Assembly: GCA_945859605.1 (NCBI GenBank)
Contig: OX243817.1
Span: 34,684,968 to 34,748,967 of the forward strand
DNA from: Lumbricus rubellus
Lineage: Eukaryota > Annelida > Clitellata > Crassiclitellata > Lumbricidae
Direction of reading: 5' to 3'
Length of the DNA stretch: 64,000 bases
Position numbers and translations under genes: made by a program. Below are positions 1-9,392 of this stretch, one piece after another (the first letter of the stretch is position 1; every line of letters starts with the position of its first letter). The notes beneath the pieces are model-generated. The model was not told where the DNA came from and ran no database searches. It saw only the letters and a list, made by a program, of their open reading frames with translations.

Positions 1-553
1 TACTTGTCCTTCTTGTAGACTCTTCAAGCAATTTTCCTTTGACTAATTCCACAGTCAAATCATCTTCAGGTCTGCTTTCTAATGCTGTAATCAGTGTCCC
101 ATAACTTTCTGGAAGACTACTGAGGAAAAAAGCGACTGTTAAATGCTCTGCCAACGTTTCACCCAACGAAGTTAGCTGGTCGATTAAATTCTCCATTTCT
201 GCAAGATGGTTTTGCATATCGCCATGCTCTGTTAACTTTAATGCACACAGTTTCCTTAATAAATTTACTTTACTGGACAGTGTTGCCTTTTGGTGATACT
301 TTTTCAGTTCTTCCCATGAACCTTTTGCCGTAGTGTGCTTTCTTATTAGATGAAGTTGATTATCTTCAACTAACAAGCCTATCGTGGCTCGTGCTTTTCC
401 ATCTTTACTTTGCCACGTTTCCGTAATAGGATTAGGAGTTTCTTTAATGACAGTGTCCCACAAATCCTTTTTAATTAACAGGAGTTCAACTTTAAACTTC
501 CACGTTTGATAGTTCTGATTATTCAACTTTGCGATTTTACCTTTATCCGTCAT
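1..553 (-). CDS. Ty1/copia-type Gag polyprotein, N-terminal part (runs off the left edge)
   Basis: An open frame runs leftwards from an ATG at 553 to the window edge with no stop, about 184 codons. It begins with the pattern usual for copia Gag (UBN2 / DUF4219 type): a short lead to an L-N-x-x-N-Y-x-x-W-K motif, then a K-K-D-L-W motif, then helices containing A-x-x-x-W-x-x-L and an L-P-x-x-Y motif. Gag packages element RNA in cytoplasmic particles. Zinc knuckle, protease, integrase and reverse transcriptase would lie left of the window and cannot be seen. The leader should be at 554-730, but I could not define an LTR there. The frame is intact, so the copy may be fairly young. Confidence 0.8.
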   Translation of the reverse strand, partial: MTDKGKIAKLNNQNYQTWKFKVELLLIKKDLWDTVIKETPNPITETWQSKDGKARATIGLLVEDNQLHLIRKHTTAKGSWEELKKYHQKATLSSKVNLLRKLCALKLTEHGDMQNHLAEMENLIDQLTSLGETLAEHLTVAFFLSSLPESYGTLITALESRPEDDLTVELVKGKLLEESTRRTS

Positions 554-952
554 CTTTATTCTTTCGGAGAAAAGAAATAAACAACTGTTTCTTGCATTTC
601 TGTCACGATGAAGAGAACAGTCACATGTCACGCTTTACCGCGTAGTTGACCGGATTTTCCTTATTAAAGTATCGCATCCTAAACTCTTTTACTGTTTGCG
701 ATCATCATGTGCACTGGGCCCATAACCTATTAAGAAATTGAAGCTGATCACCTTCATAGATAAGAGATTTAATAGGATTCATCTTGAATCAATCAGAAAC
801 ATAAACTCGCCATTAGGCTCTCCTTGCACGGAAGTTAAGTCAAGAAGTAAGGAACAAGAACATCCGACTATACAACATCAGAGTCAACATAGTCGTTACT
901 ACTATAGCGCCACTATAAAGTTCAACATACATGCCATATCTAGCTGGTTCCA
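554..952. other. Leader/flank of the copia fragment, no gene recognised
   Basis: This stretch should contain the untranslated leader of the minus-strand copia element and perhaps its LTR. No TG...CA repeat partner is visible because the other end is off the window. An open frame of 143 codons from 738 is produced mainly by the adjoining tandem repeats and has no recognisable domain. Confidence 0.4.
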
Positions 953-1186
953 CGACAACTGGTCTAACGACAACTCGTCCAACGACAACTCGTCCACGGA
1001 CAACTGGTCCACCGACAACTCGTCCACCGAAATAGAAGCCGGATTAATGAGAAAACGCTTGAGAAATAGAAGCTGGATGCAAGTTTTTACAGGTGAAATC
1101 GAAGCTGGATTGATGAAAAACCGCTTACGAAATGGAAGATGGATCAAGTTTTTCCTCTATCTGAAATAGAAGCTGGATGCATGTTG
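953..1186. repeat. Two adjacent minisatellites (15-bp x5, then about 34-bp x5)
   Basis: From 953 to 1027 there are five near-perfect 15-bp units of the form CGACAACTCGTCCAC. Immediately after come five units starting at 1029, 1063, 1095, 1129 and 1163, each opening with GAAATAGAAGCTGGAT or a close variant, so the period is 32-34 bp. At 1210-1225 a stretch reads as the reverse complement of the second unit's start. The in-frame translation gives an Asn/Asp/Ser repeat, but codon-multiple length is the only argument for coding and I do not call a gene. Confidence 0.75.
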
Positions 1187-3146
1187 AGACACATGATGAA
1201 AATCGTCAATTCAGCTTCTATTTAAGCAAGAAATCGCATGTCTAGCTTCCAGTTTCGGTTTAGGATCCATTTTTAAAGCACATCCATCGACTTCCGGAAA
1301 TTGATCAGCTGTGTTATTGTCGGACGTGAAAAAATCGGAATTTTCAAAGTTGAAAAACTTTACTTTCTGATCGGTAAGCTTTGAATTTCTTGGTTTTAAA
1401 TAATAGCCTAAATGTGTTTGTCTTTATATTAAACTCGAATGAATTGATTATTTTGAATGAATAAAGTTTAGCCTAATTTTTCGCGTTTGGGGTTACTTTG
1501 ACACTATGTCAATGTTATCCCATGGCAGTGTCAATGTTGCCCCAATGTTGCATGCTGTGTTAAGTGGGTAAAGTTTAGCATGAATGGGTTTGAAATGGTC
1601 ATTCCGCTTCGCCTAGTCTTAATTTTTTTAATTAATTAATTAGTTCGTTCATTTAAGAGTTTATATAGCACCGCTTCAAGACCATCTTAACAGTTGAAAA
1701 TGTCGTAAGCCATGTAGGCTACTCAGAAAATCACATTTGGACGTGTGTAAACTATTTTGGCTAAAAACATAGTGGTCAGGAAACGTATCGGAACTGGTGA
1801 AAATGCAGTCTTTACTAAATTTGTATATACGCAGAAACCATTCGGAGTTCAAATTCAACTGACTTATAACTTACTGCTGTTTCCAAAGAACTGAGTTTTC
1901 CACAAGGTAAGTTGCTATAGTACTACGCTGCTCTGAATTTCTTGCGCTTGTAACAAGTACAATGTTTGGTCCCTCTGTATATTGACTTAACAGCAGTTAA
2001 TGTGGATCTTTCTGTTCTACTTTTTTGCAGAGCTTACTGAGCAACCACTGGACCAGCTTATTATTGGCACAGCAAATGATTGATGTTCCACACGATGTTA
2101 GAGATTTCGACTGCATGGTTTTCAGCATGCAAGTTCTACAATGCGCCCAACATTCGCAAGCCGTAGAAATTTAAATAACTTTTTACAACAGTAAAAACAC
2201 AGTTTGTGTGGGCCACGCAAGTTCCTTAGTGGTCATAATTATATTATGTTTAAAAACTGCTTTTTAAGTCTGTCTGAAATTAACTCTATTAAATTATCTT
2301 TATTGATTTTCGTGGTGTCAAACATATTTGAAAGCAACCAAAGTGACAGTCTTCTTACTGGGTTCTGCATAAATAACAAATAAAAATTAAATCTTTATTT
2401 TTTTATTTCAGTGACCCATCTGACCAAAACCAGGCTTAAGTTACATTTTGCACAATTTGTCAGTGTCATAAATAAAGCCTCTTCTTTAAAATTGCACAAA
2501 TCTATTGACTTTGTTCAATGTTATGAGTAAAAATATTATGTTCAAATGTTCGATTCACAATTCTGAGAAAATTGCACCTTAAAGGTTTTTTAAAATTTTG
2601 GAATAAAATTTTCCTTGCCAGCCATGTTCAGAATTGAGTGAAATTCGCAGCAAATGGACGGAGAACTGCATACTGCATAAATAGACTAGTAGGAAGTGCG
2701 GGCTTTACACTAACACCTTATTGGCTATGCTGACTCCATGTCGAATTTGGCTATCAATGGTGGGAAAGTTGTAAATTTTAGGAAAAGTCATTGAATTTTT
2801 TTAACAATAGCCACTTCAATATCATCCAAAAAATCATTAATATTAAGATTAACATTTTTCACAACTTGTTGCTCTAATGCATATGAAATTTATTTATTTA
2901 TCACTTACTCGTATGTCAATTTGTCAAATACCCCAAATTGAAAAAAGTGGTTTTTATTCACAATTGTTTCATTATCTTAGAGGTATGCATGTGTCCAGAG
3001 CCTGGTTTTGGTAAGATGGCTCACCATTGGTTTCCCAGTCAAGTTTCTAGTACACACTCATTTTAAAAGTACATGCAATCAACATGGACATAGTGTGTCA
3101 ATGTTTCCCCCATACCATGGAGTAACTTTGACATTTGTGACATTCA
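1187..3146. other. AT-rich noncoding stretch with recurring GTCAATGTT-CCCC motifs
   Basis: No convincing gene is seen. Short palindromic AT tracts occur (for example near 1626-1645). The motif GTCAATGTTNCCCC or its complement GGGGTAACNTTGAC recurs near 1491, 1507, 1529 and 3098 and continues past the LINE at 5041-5170, which suggests that one older element or repeat underlies the region and was later split. Confidence 0.4.
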
Positions 3147-4787
3147 TTCATTCATTCATTATTAGAATTTATATAGCGCCTCTTCAAGAAACTACTCAGA
3201 GGCGCTCCCAGCCCAGCCACGACCAAAGAAAAAAGATTTAAGAGACTTGAGAAATAGAGATTGACTGGTCAGATGGAGGAGATGGAGGTTTAGGGGGAGG
3301 TCATTCCAGATTGACGGTCCCACAACCGAGAAGGCTCGGCGCTGTCTGGTAGCTAAGCGAGCCCGTGGAACAAGCAGTTGTCCCTTCGCAGCGGAGCGAA
3401 GGGCCCGACGCGCTTCAATGTCAGAGACAGGACGACAGAGGACGCGCAGATAAGATGGAGCACAACCAAGAATACAGCGAGAAACAAGGGCAGCAATGCG
3501 GTAATTGATGCGTTGGGCTATTGGCAGCCAATGCAGCACATCACGCATGTAAGCCGAGACAGGCGAAAATTTAGGAATTCGCCCGATGAGTCGGGCAGCA
3601 GAGCGTAGAACCCGGTCTAACCGTCCCAGAACCCCAAGGGGAAGGCCAACAAGGATTGAGCAGCAATGGTCAATACGACTAGTTACAAAAGCGTGAACAA
3701 GCACAACTAGCGCATCATGGGAGAGAGAGCGAGCAATTACTCGAAGTTGACGAAGCTGATAATAACAGCTTCGAGCGACAAGATTAACATGCTGGGTGAG
3801 ACTGAGTTCACAGTCAAGGGTGACACCCAGGTCACGGACCGTGGAAGAGAAAGTAACATCCGGAAACAGTTGAGCTAGCAGAGGCAGGTCAATATTCTCA
3901 AGTTGCCGACGGCCGCCCAGCCAAATGAATTGCGTTTTACTGGGATTTAAGAGAAGCCGGTTTGACGCCATCCAAGAGGAAAGGACGTCAACAGTCAGGC
4001 ACATCAGGCGCACAGTGTTAACTGAGTCAAATGGGCTAGAGTGTGTGTAAGCTTGAGTGTCATCAGCAAAGATTTGGTGAAGGAGCCCCTGGGACTCAAG
4101 TAGAGGACAGAGATCAGCCGTGTAGAGAAGATATAACAGAGGGCCAAGTACGGAGCCCTGAGGTACACCAAGGGGAGCAGGAACCCAGAGGGACCTAGAG
4201 GAACCAATAACCACACAGTTTGAACGGTCGGATAAGAAGGAACGCAGCCATTCTAGAGGCTGGCCAACTAGCCCAAAAGATGTAGAAAGACGCTGTAAGA
4301 GGATGGAGTGGTCCACAGAATCGAATGCAGAAGAGACATCGAAGAGAGCCAAGAGTGTAACCTGACCGTGGTCCATAGCAGAGTACAGGTCAGAAAGCAG
4401 CCTGAGCAGAAGGGTCTCTGTGGAGTGGTACCTCCGGAAGCCCGACTGCTGCGAAGGGATCAGTTCATTAACATCTAAATATGCAATCAACTGATTAGCA
4501 ACAATGCGCTCTAGAAGTTTAGAGAGAAAAGTTACATTTGCAATCGGACGATAGTTAGCTGGATCATTCACATCTAAACCATCACGCTTAAGAACAGGCA
4601 GAATAATCGATCGTTTCTGTGAAGCTGGTAAACATGTCTCACTGATAGATCGGTTGCATAGGATCGTGAGGAAAGGCAGTAAGTAAGACATGAGAAAGTT
4701 TAAAAAAAATTCAAATATGAAGCTGTCATATTTTGGTGCAATGTTGTTCAATATAAACAGGGATTTGTTCATAGATGTGTACCACAC
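3147..4787 (-). mobile_element. 5'-truncated LINE (L2/CR1-like) with (AATG)n tail
   Basis: A minus-strand non-LTR retrotransposon copy. The coding end is at 3192. The 3' tail continues to about 3147, with a short conserved stem (GAGCGCCTCTGAGTAG ... GGCGCTATA) and an (AATG)n repeat, which reads (CATT)n on the plus strand. The endonuclease domain is absent, so the copy is 5' truncated near 4790, as is usual for target-primed insertion. Shorter tails of the same family occur at 24440-24625, 25085-25330, 33490-33724 and 58780-59130, and the SINE at 6591 shares the tail. Confidence 0.85.
3192..4787 (-). CDS. LINE reverse transcriptase, truncated ORF2 (531 aa)
   Basis: This encodes the reverse transcriptase part of a Jockey-superfamily (L2/CR1-like) ORF2. 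Motifs appear in the expected order: an N-Y-R-P-I-A motif, a Q-S-G-F-R-R motif, a D-x-S-S-A-F-D-S-V-D-H motif (RT domain A), G-V-P-Q-G-S-V-L-G-P (domain B) and F-A-D-D-T-Q (domain C, catalytic Asp pair near residue 240). The C-terminus carries the D-H-C and H-W-L-P-I motifs typical of these LINEs. There is no internal stop, but the N-terminal endonuclease is missing. The ATG at 4787 is probably incidental, since the first 15-20 residues do not resemble the family and may come from flanking DNA. Confidence 0.85.
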   Translation of the reverse strand: MWYTSMNKSLFILNNIAPKYDSFIFEFFLNFLMSYLLPFLTILCNRSISETCLPASQKRSIILPVLKRDGLDVNDPANYRPIANVTFLSKLLERIVANQLIAYLDVNELIPSQQSGFRRYHSTETLLLRLLSDLYSAMDHGQVTLLALFDVSSAFDSVDHSILLQRLSTSFGLVGQPLEWLRSFLSDRSNCVVIGSSRSLWVPAPLGVPQGSVLGPLLYLLYTADLCPLLESQGLLHQIFADDTQAYTHSSPFDSVNTVRLMCLTVDVLSSWMASNRLLLNPSKTQFIWLGGRRQLENIDLPLLAQLFPDVTFSSTVRDLGVTLDCELSLTQHVNLVARSCYYQLRQLRVIARSLSHDALVVLVHAFVTSRIDHCCSILVGLPLGVLGRLDRVLRSAARLIGRIPKFSPVSAYMRDVLHWLPIAQRINYRIAALVSRCILGCAPSYLRVLCRPVSDIEARRALRSAAKGQLLVPRARLATRQRRAFSVVGPSIWNDLPLNLHLLHLTSQSLFLKSLKSFFFGRGWAGSASE

Positions 4788-5170
4788 ACAGTGTTTCCTG
4801 CTGTCTTGTCAATATATTTGTTACTGAGTGCCATGAAACACAACATATTTTTGGCATAATTTTGTCTATTTTTACACTTATTTTATAAATAATTACATTA
4901 GTAAACTGTGTGGCGTTTTTGAATTCTAAATAATTTTTTCTGCAACTAAATGTATTTATGTAATGGATAAATGCAATAAAATGTGAATATTATGATGTAC
5001 CTTTAAACTATAGCATAAGAAACTGCATTGATGTTAGAGATGTCAATGTTACCCCAGATATGGGGTAACATTGACACCTCAGGAGTTGATACAAACAACT
5101 GGTTATTTATAATAATATGGCACAGCGACTTTTTAAAAAATCTGTCGAAGTTACCCCAGTTTACCATACA
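4788..5170. other. Noncoding flank left of the array
   Basis: AT-rich sequence with no open frame of note. It holds a perfect palindrome (5041-5076) and another copy of the GTTACCCC motif near 5150. Confidence 0.4.
5041..5076. repeat. Perfect 16-bp inverted repeat with 4-bp spacer
   Basis: TGTCAATGTTACCCCA at 5041-5056 is followed by GATA and then by its exact reverse complement at 5061-5076. The arms are the same motif that recurs singly from 1491 to 3100 and near 5150. Confidence 0.9.
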
Positions 5171-5430
5171 TGTAGATGTCAAAGTAAAGGTGCCATAGGC
5201 ATTGATGCAAACATCTAGCTAGCGTTAAGTCTATATTAACATGGATAATTGGATATCCATCTTTTGGGTCAATTATATATTATGTTTATCCTTGATGTCC
5301 ATTAATCTAGACCAGCAGAGAAGCTCCTATTCAAGCAAATCACACCTGCTCACCCTTGTAGTCAGAGACATCACATCACAATCACGTCAAATAAATGGTT
5401 GTGGTAGCCTGTTCAATACGTTATGCCTAG
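5171..5430. repeat. End-of-unit segment of the gene array
   Basis: The sequence from the AGATGTCAAAGTAAAGGTG string onward, including a GACCAGCAGAGAAGCTCCTATT block and the AATCACGTCAAATAAATGG block, is repeated with high similarity at 19621-19760, downstream of M1. A weaker copy lies at 51280-51410, downstream of M4. Those copies sit at 3' ends of units, so this one probably marks the 3' end of a former or displaced unit to the left of M1. Confidence 0.65.
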
Positions 5431-5626
5431 ACAGCAGTGAGTGACAGGCTACGACTGAGACGTGGTTGGAGCAGTGGACATCAGCACTGCAGTCTCCAGT
5501 GCAGAATGATGTTGTCTGGATAAAGTCGCCGATATCGAACACGGCACCGACAATGCCAGCGACGTCGAATTAGGACCAGACATGATTGTACATTGAACTT
5601 TATTAACAATGTTGATGCTGTGCGAG
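5431..5626 (+). other. Distal 5' flank of gene M1 (left piece)
   Basis: This matches the starts of the M3 unit (near 31540-31710) and the M4 unit (near 39980-40140). Shared blocks include GCAGTCTCCAGTGCA, GATATCGAACACGGCACCGA and GAACTTTATTAAC. The match breaks off at 5626 and resumes at about 8709 (GTTAGTAAATGCCA...), so the intervening 3.1 kb is an insertion in this copy. Confidence 0.75.
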
Positions 5627-6590
5627 CGGACCTGGGAGTCGACCCCAATAAGTCGATCCCAGTCGACTTGGTCATTCTAAGTCGAGTCAAGTCGTTTCTG
5701 CTTACCGCAACTGACCCCAAGTCGAATTTTGTAAAGAGAAGTCACTTGCAGTTTTCCCCACAAGTCGACTTAAACCGATTTGAAACACAATCACATCTGA
5801 ATTTTTCACTTCAAAGCAATGAGACCATGACAGCATTTAAACAGTTTTTGACTTTTGCTGTGTAACCTATGAAAAAGAATTATAGGCCTGCCAGTTCTAA
5901 CTTCTACGGTCTACCGCGTACGAAACCTGCGAAATTATTTTGTTCTTTTGGAGCCGGCTTTGTTAAACAGTTCTTATAGGTATGGGCCTACAGTATTTGA
6001 TAGGTATCAGACCGACTGCAGCTGTCCGCCGATTATTCGTAGAATGTTTTTCTATGTTAAAATTTCACACGTAGGGCCCGTGCGCTACGTCATGGGTTTT
6101 CAAACTTTTAAAACTGAAAATGCCTGCCCCGTAGCATGTCGTGATTAGATGGCGGACCCCTATGGGCCTATGCAATAAATTTGGCCAATCGTGTGAGGCT
6201 TCCTCGTTCGTGCTATTCGCTATTTTTCCGGGTCTGCTTGCCCGAAAAATCAGACTTGCTCGAAATTTGGGGGAAGCATTTGCCCCGCTGGACCCCCGTC
6301 TCCTACGCCTATGATCATAAGTCTACTTGTGGAATTTGTTCTTTTTCTCGCAATTGTCTTTGCCGTCAAAATCTTCTGATTTCTGATCAGTTGTTTTCTT
6401 TAGAAATTTATTCATGGTTAAGAAGAACGTTTAAAAATATTAATATTATATTTTAGCAAATATAGCAGCAATTCCTTCTAGCAGCAATGTCGTCTCTGTT
6501 GGTACGTCACAATTTACTAGCGTGCACTAAAAATAGCACCAGAAGGAACTAATGTTACTAGACATCAGTAAGTAATAACCATAGTCATAC

Positions 6591-6800
6591 GAGGCGCGGT
6601 GGTGTAGTGGTGGCGTCGTTGCCTTGGAACCGGAAGGTTCGAGGTTCGAATCTACCTCGCCGCGTAAGGACCTTGGGCAAGTCCTTCACTCACAATTACT
6701 CAGCGCTTCGGCGTGAAACTCCATGCAGTGTCCGCTCTGCATTCTGGAGCGCCTCTGAGTAGAGAGATCTTGAAGGGGCGCTATAACAAGTGCACATACA
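6591..6800 (+). mobile_element. tRNA-derived SINE with LINE-like tail
   Basis: The head (6591-6664) looks like a tRNA: TGGTGTAGTGG serves as box A and GAGGTTCGAATC as box B, which are internal RNA polymerase III promoter elements. The body follows, with CTTGGGCAAGTCCTTCACTC. The 3' part (GGAGCGCCTCTGAGTAG ... GGGGCGCTATAA) is nearly the same as the 3' tail of the LINE at 3147-4787, as expected if that LINE's enzyme mobilised the SINE. Related copies occur at 26218-26410 (minus) and 38820-38875 (head only). Confidence 0.85.
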
Positions 6801-6872
6801 AACATAGATAACTCAGATGTTTTTATAGCTCAGTTGTTTCTGTAGGTCATTTGTATTTAATAATAATTATTT

Positions 6873-8165
6873 ATGACTAGCTGTACCCGGCCACGCGTTG
6901 CTGTGGCAGAAAAGACTCCCCTCCTCTGCCTCCCCTCCTCTGCCTCTCCTCCTCCTGCCTCCCCTCCTCCTTCTCCCCTCCCTTTCCCCCTCCCCCTCCC
7001 CCTCCCCTCCTTCTCCCCCTCCCCTCCCCTCCCCCTCCTCCTCCCTCTCTCCTCCCCCTTTCCTTCTCCCCTCCCCCTCCCCCTCCCCCTTTCCTCCCTC
7101 CCCCTCCCCTTCCCCCTCCCCTTCCCCCTCCCCCTCCCCCTTCCCCCTTCCCCCTCCCCCTCCCTCTCCCCCTCCCCCTCCCCCTCCCCCTCCCCCTCCC
7201 CCTCCCCCTCCCCCTCCCCCTCCCCCTCCCCCTCCCCCTCCCCCTCCCCCTCCCCCTCCCCCTCCCCCTCCCCCTCCCCCTCCCCCTCCCCCTCCCCCTC
7301 CCCCTCCCCCTCCCCCTCCCCCTCCCCCTCCCCCTCCCCCTCCCCCTCCCCCTCCCCCTCCCCCTCCCCCTCCCCCTCCCCCTCCCCCTCCCCCATCCCC
7401 TTCCCACTCCCCCTCCCCTTCCCCCTCCCCCTCCCCCTCCCCCTCCCCCTCCCCCTCCCCCTCCCCCTCCCCCTCCCCCTCCCCCCCCCCTCCCCCTCCC
7501 CCTCCCCCCCCCCCTCCCCCCCCCCCTCCCCCTCCCCCTCCCCCTCCCCCTCCCCCTCCCCTCCCCCTTTCCTCCCTCCCCCTCCCCCTCCCCCTCCCCC
7601 TCCCCCTCCCCCTCTCCCCCCCCCTCCCCCCCCCCCTCCCCCCCCCCCCCCCCCCCCCCCTCCCCCTCCCCCTCCCCCTCCCCCCCCCCCCCCCCCTCCC
7701 CCTCTTCTCCCCCTCCCCTCCCCTCCCCTCCCCCTCCACCTCCCCCTCCCCCTCTCCCTCCCCCTCCCTCTCCCCCTCCCCCTCGCCCTCCCCATCTCCC
7801 TCCCCCTCCCCCTCCCTCAGCTCCTTTCCTCCCTCAACCAAGAATGTTGAAAGGCCGCAAAATTATTATGCGAATCGCTTATGACGTCACGGCACGCAGC
7901 CTCATTCATGTTTCGTTTGGTCGCAGTCAAGGCGTTTCTGAAATCTGGCAACGTGCGGTTTTGAATTTGCAAATGGCGGTCGAGCGGAATGCAAACTTCA
8001 CTTTTTGCGGAAAATATTGCGGTTTTTTTGGATAAAAAGAAAAATGGACACTCTCCTATAAGAATGGAAGGTTTTGTTAAATTTTCAAAACAATCTGTGC
8101 GGTAATTTTCGAGAACACTTTCCACAAACTATTGGAAAGTTCCATTTTTATTTATATAGATGATA
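6873..8165 (+). mobile_element. Probable RTE-type LINE 3' end, split by microsatellite
   Basis: The start, ACTAGCTGTACCCGGCCACG with GTTGCTGTGGC next to it, resembles the conserved 3' region seen in many RTE-clade elements. The part after the microsatellite (7851-8165) ends in TTTATTTATATAGATGAT, which also fits an RTE-like 3' terminus. No reverse transcriptase frame is present. The assignment rests on these two short matches only. Confidence 0.5.
6911..7830. repeat. About 900-bp C/T-rich microsatellite (CCCCCT)n
   Basis: Almost pure pyrimidine on the plus strand. The core is dozens of CCCCCT hexamers (7140-7400), flanked by variants (CCCCT, CTCCT) and by pure C runs near 7640-7690. Because it has no stops in several frames, long Pro/Ser/Leu or Gly/Arg/Glu open frames appear on both strands. 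These are artefacts of the repeat and are not annotated as genes. Confidence 0.95.
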
Positions 8166-8702
8166 ATGATAACCTTGAAAAGGTACTACATTTTATTGCT
8201 TTTGGGACCTGCTCTGCAGACCCCTTGGCAACAAGCGACGGACCCCAAGTGGGTCCGCGGACCACAGTTTGAAAACCCCTGCACTACGTTTAATAAAGTC
8301 ATCGAGCAAATCAAAAGAGGCCTAGTGGTAAGTGAATTTGGCGCAAATAAAGCTAGAGCTCGTACTAATAAATTGATAGTTTAGCGCTATACTTTGGTGC
8401 ACTGCACTTTCATTCATTAGGCCTGTGTGTTGATGTCTCATTACTCGCCCACCGGTAGTGTGGAATATAATTATGCTTGCCAGGCAAAATTGGCTTGACT
8501 TCTTGGATTATTAGCCAGACTTAGGCCTTGCCGAATGGTTACCATGTCAGAAGTCGACTTGAAGTCGGAAGTCGGTGTTTTTTCTGTCAAGTCGGATCAA
8601 GTCATTTTGGCTCCAAGTCGTCGAATTCAAGTCAACCTCTTTTAAGTCACGTTAGGGTCAAGTGGGGTCAGATTGGCTGACCAAAGTCATATTCAGGTCG
8701 AG

Positions 8703-9021
8703 GTGTGAGTTAGTAAATGCCACGCAGTGTACGTACAAGCAGGATGTATGCCTGTATGGCGGAGTCTCGGTAGAAACGTGACAATGACACAAATAAACTA
8801 CGGTCCCAGTTTCTGAAAACGAATGTGAATAATCCAAATAGAGGAAGTAACGACGATACAGAAGAAATAGTCCCCGAAATTGACTGTTTACAGGAAACAT
8901 AAGTCTGCAGTTAAAGTAGATTGTTGTCAATGAGCGTAGCCTGCGCACCGGTGTGCGACAAGACGAACGCAAGAACGCTATATATGTAATTATATATTTG
9001 ATTATGGTTATGATTACATAG

Positions 9022-9053
<32 letters not shown>

Positions 9054-9389
9054 CTATGTAACCATAACCATAATCATAGCCATAAACAACAAAAATCACG
9101 GGAAAATGCTATGATACTACCTAAAGGTTGAGCGATCAGCTCGAATCGATCACGAAAGATACTGACTCATCATGGTTGGGTGTATAAGCTTACCCTGTCT
9201 AGTACTTATAGTTGCACTGAGGTAACAGCCCACAACTTACTTTTAAGCAGTTCGAAGAACATGTAGGCTAAACACGTAGACAGTCTTTTTCCGGTTCAGA
9301 TTGGTTCATTCGACTAACGTTTGTAGTCTTTTGACTAGTGGCTATTGTCTTACATCAGTCGAATAGTCTGACAATTTGTGAAAATCTAA
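8703..9389 (+). promoter_or_regulatory. Proximal 5' flank of gene M1
   Basis: This region aligns with the flanks of M3 (31690-32380) and M4 (40130-41585), and its last 150 bp align more weakly with those of M2, M5 and M6. Blocks kept include GTAGTCTCGGTAG, AATGACACAAATAAAC, CGATCAGC and, nearest the gene, ACACGTAGACAGTCTTTTTCC and ATCAGTCGAATAG. Conservation across separate units suggests a promoter and 5' untranslated exon. No TATA box or start site is claimed. A 74-bp hairpin lies at 9001-9074. Confidence 0.5.
9001..9074. repeat. 74-bp near-perfect palindrome around a (TA)n core
   Basis: Arms of 24 bp at 9001-9024 and 9051-9074 are reverse complements at 23 of 24 positions, and the 26 bp between them are TA repeats. 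M4 has a related TA-rich block at 40441-40500 with the same ACCATAACCATAATCAT right side. The M3 copy has only the ACCATAACCATAA part. Confidence 0.85.
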
Positions 9390-9392
9390 ATG
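9390..9392 (+). other. Presumed start-codon exon end and GC donor of M1
   Basis: The string ATCTAAATG/GCAAGTTTGC occurs here, at 32376-32393 (M3) and, with one T fewer, at 41581-41597 (M4). TAA is in frame immediately before the ATG, so translation cannot start further upstream in this exon. If the ATG is the last codon of exon 1, a GCAAGT donor follows and joins in phase 0 to GAATCTGAT at 11667, giving M-E-S-D. M5 has ATG/GTGAGT and M2 has ATG/GTAATT at the aligned place. This is a model from comparison, without transcript evidence. Confidence 0.55.

Larger units (their letters stand above)
6091..8281. mobile_element. hAT-type DNA transposon shell, nested
   Basis: The right end reads ...GACCACAGTTTGAAAACCCCTG, a common hAT terminal pattern. 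Its reverse complement, CAGGGGTTTTCAAACT, matches the left end CATGGGTTTTCAAACT at 6091. The flanking 8-mers CGCTACGT (6083-6090) and CACTACGT (8282-8289) agree at seven of eight positions, consistent with the 8-bp duplication made by hAT transposases. No transposase is visible. Most of the interior is the SINE and the microsatellite-bearing LINE remnant. Confidence 0.65.
5627..8702. mobile_element. Composite insertion with AAGTCG-rich inverted ends
   Basis: Comparison with the M3 and M4 units shows an insertion between 5626 and 8703. Both ends are rich in AAGTCG/CGACTT strings in opposite orientations (5640-5780 and 8540-8660), like subterminal repeats of a non-autonomous DNA transposon. The flanks GTGCGAG (5620-5626) and GTGTGAG (8703-8709) may be a decayed target duplication. 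Inside lie a hAT-type element, a SINE and an RTE remnant. The superfamily of the outer element is not identified. Confidence 0.6.

Noticed and set aside
738..1169. 143-codon frame with Asn/Asp/Ser repeats
   Set aside because: Most of it is two minisatellites with periods of 15 and about 34 bp. No domain and no supporting signal.
6591..6664. Possible functional tRNA gene
   Set aside because: Box A and box B are present, but the cloverleaf is imperfect, a SINE body and LINE tail follow directly, and sister copies occur at 26218 and 38820.
6857..7884. Long open frames of 176-328 codons on both strands, rich in Pro/Ser/Leu or Gly/Arg/Glu
   Set aside because: They are produced by the C/T microsatellite, which lacks stop codons in several frames. 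No start context, domain or conservation supports coding.
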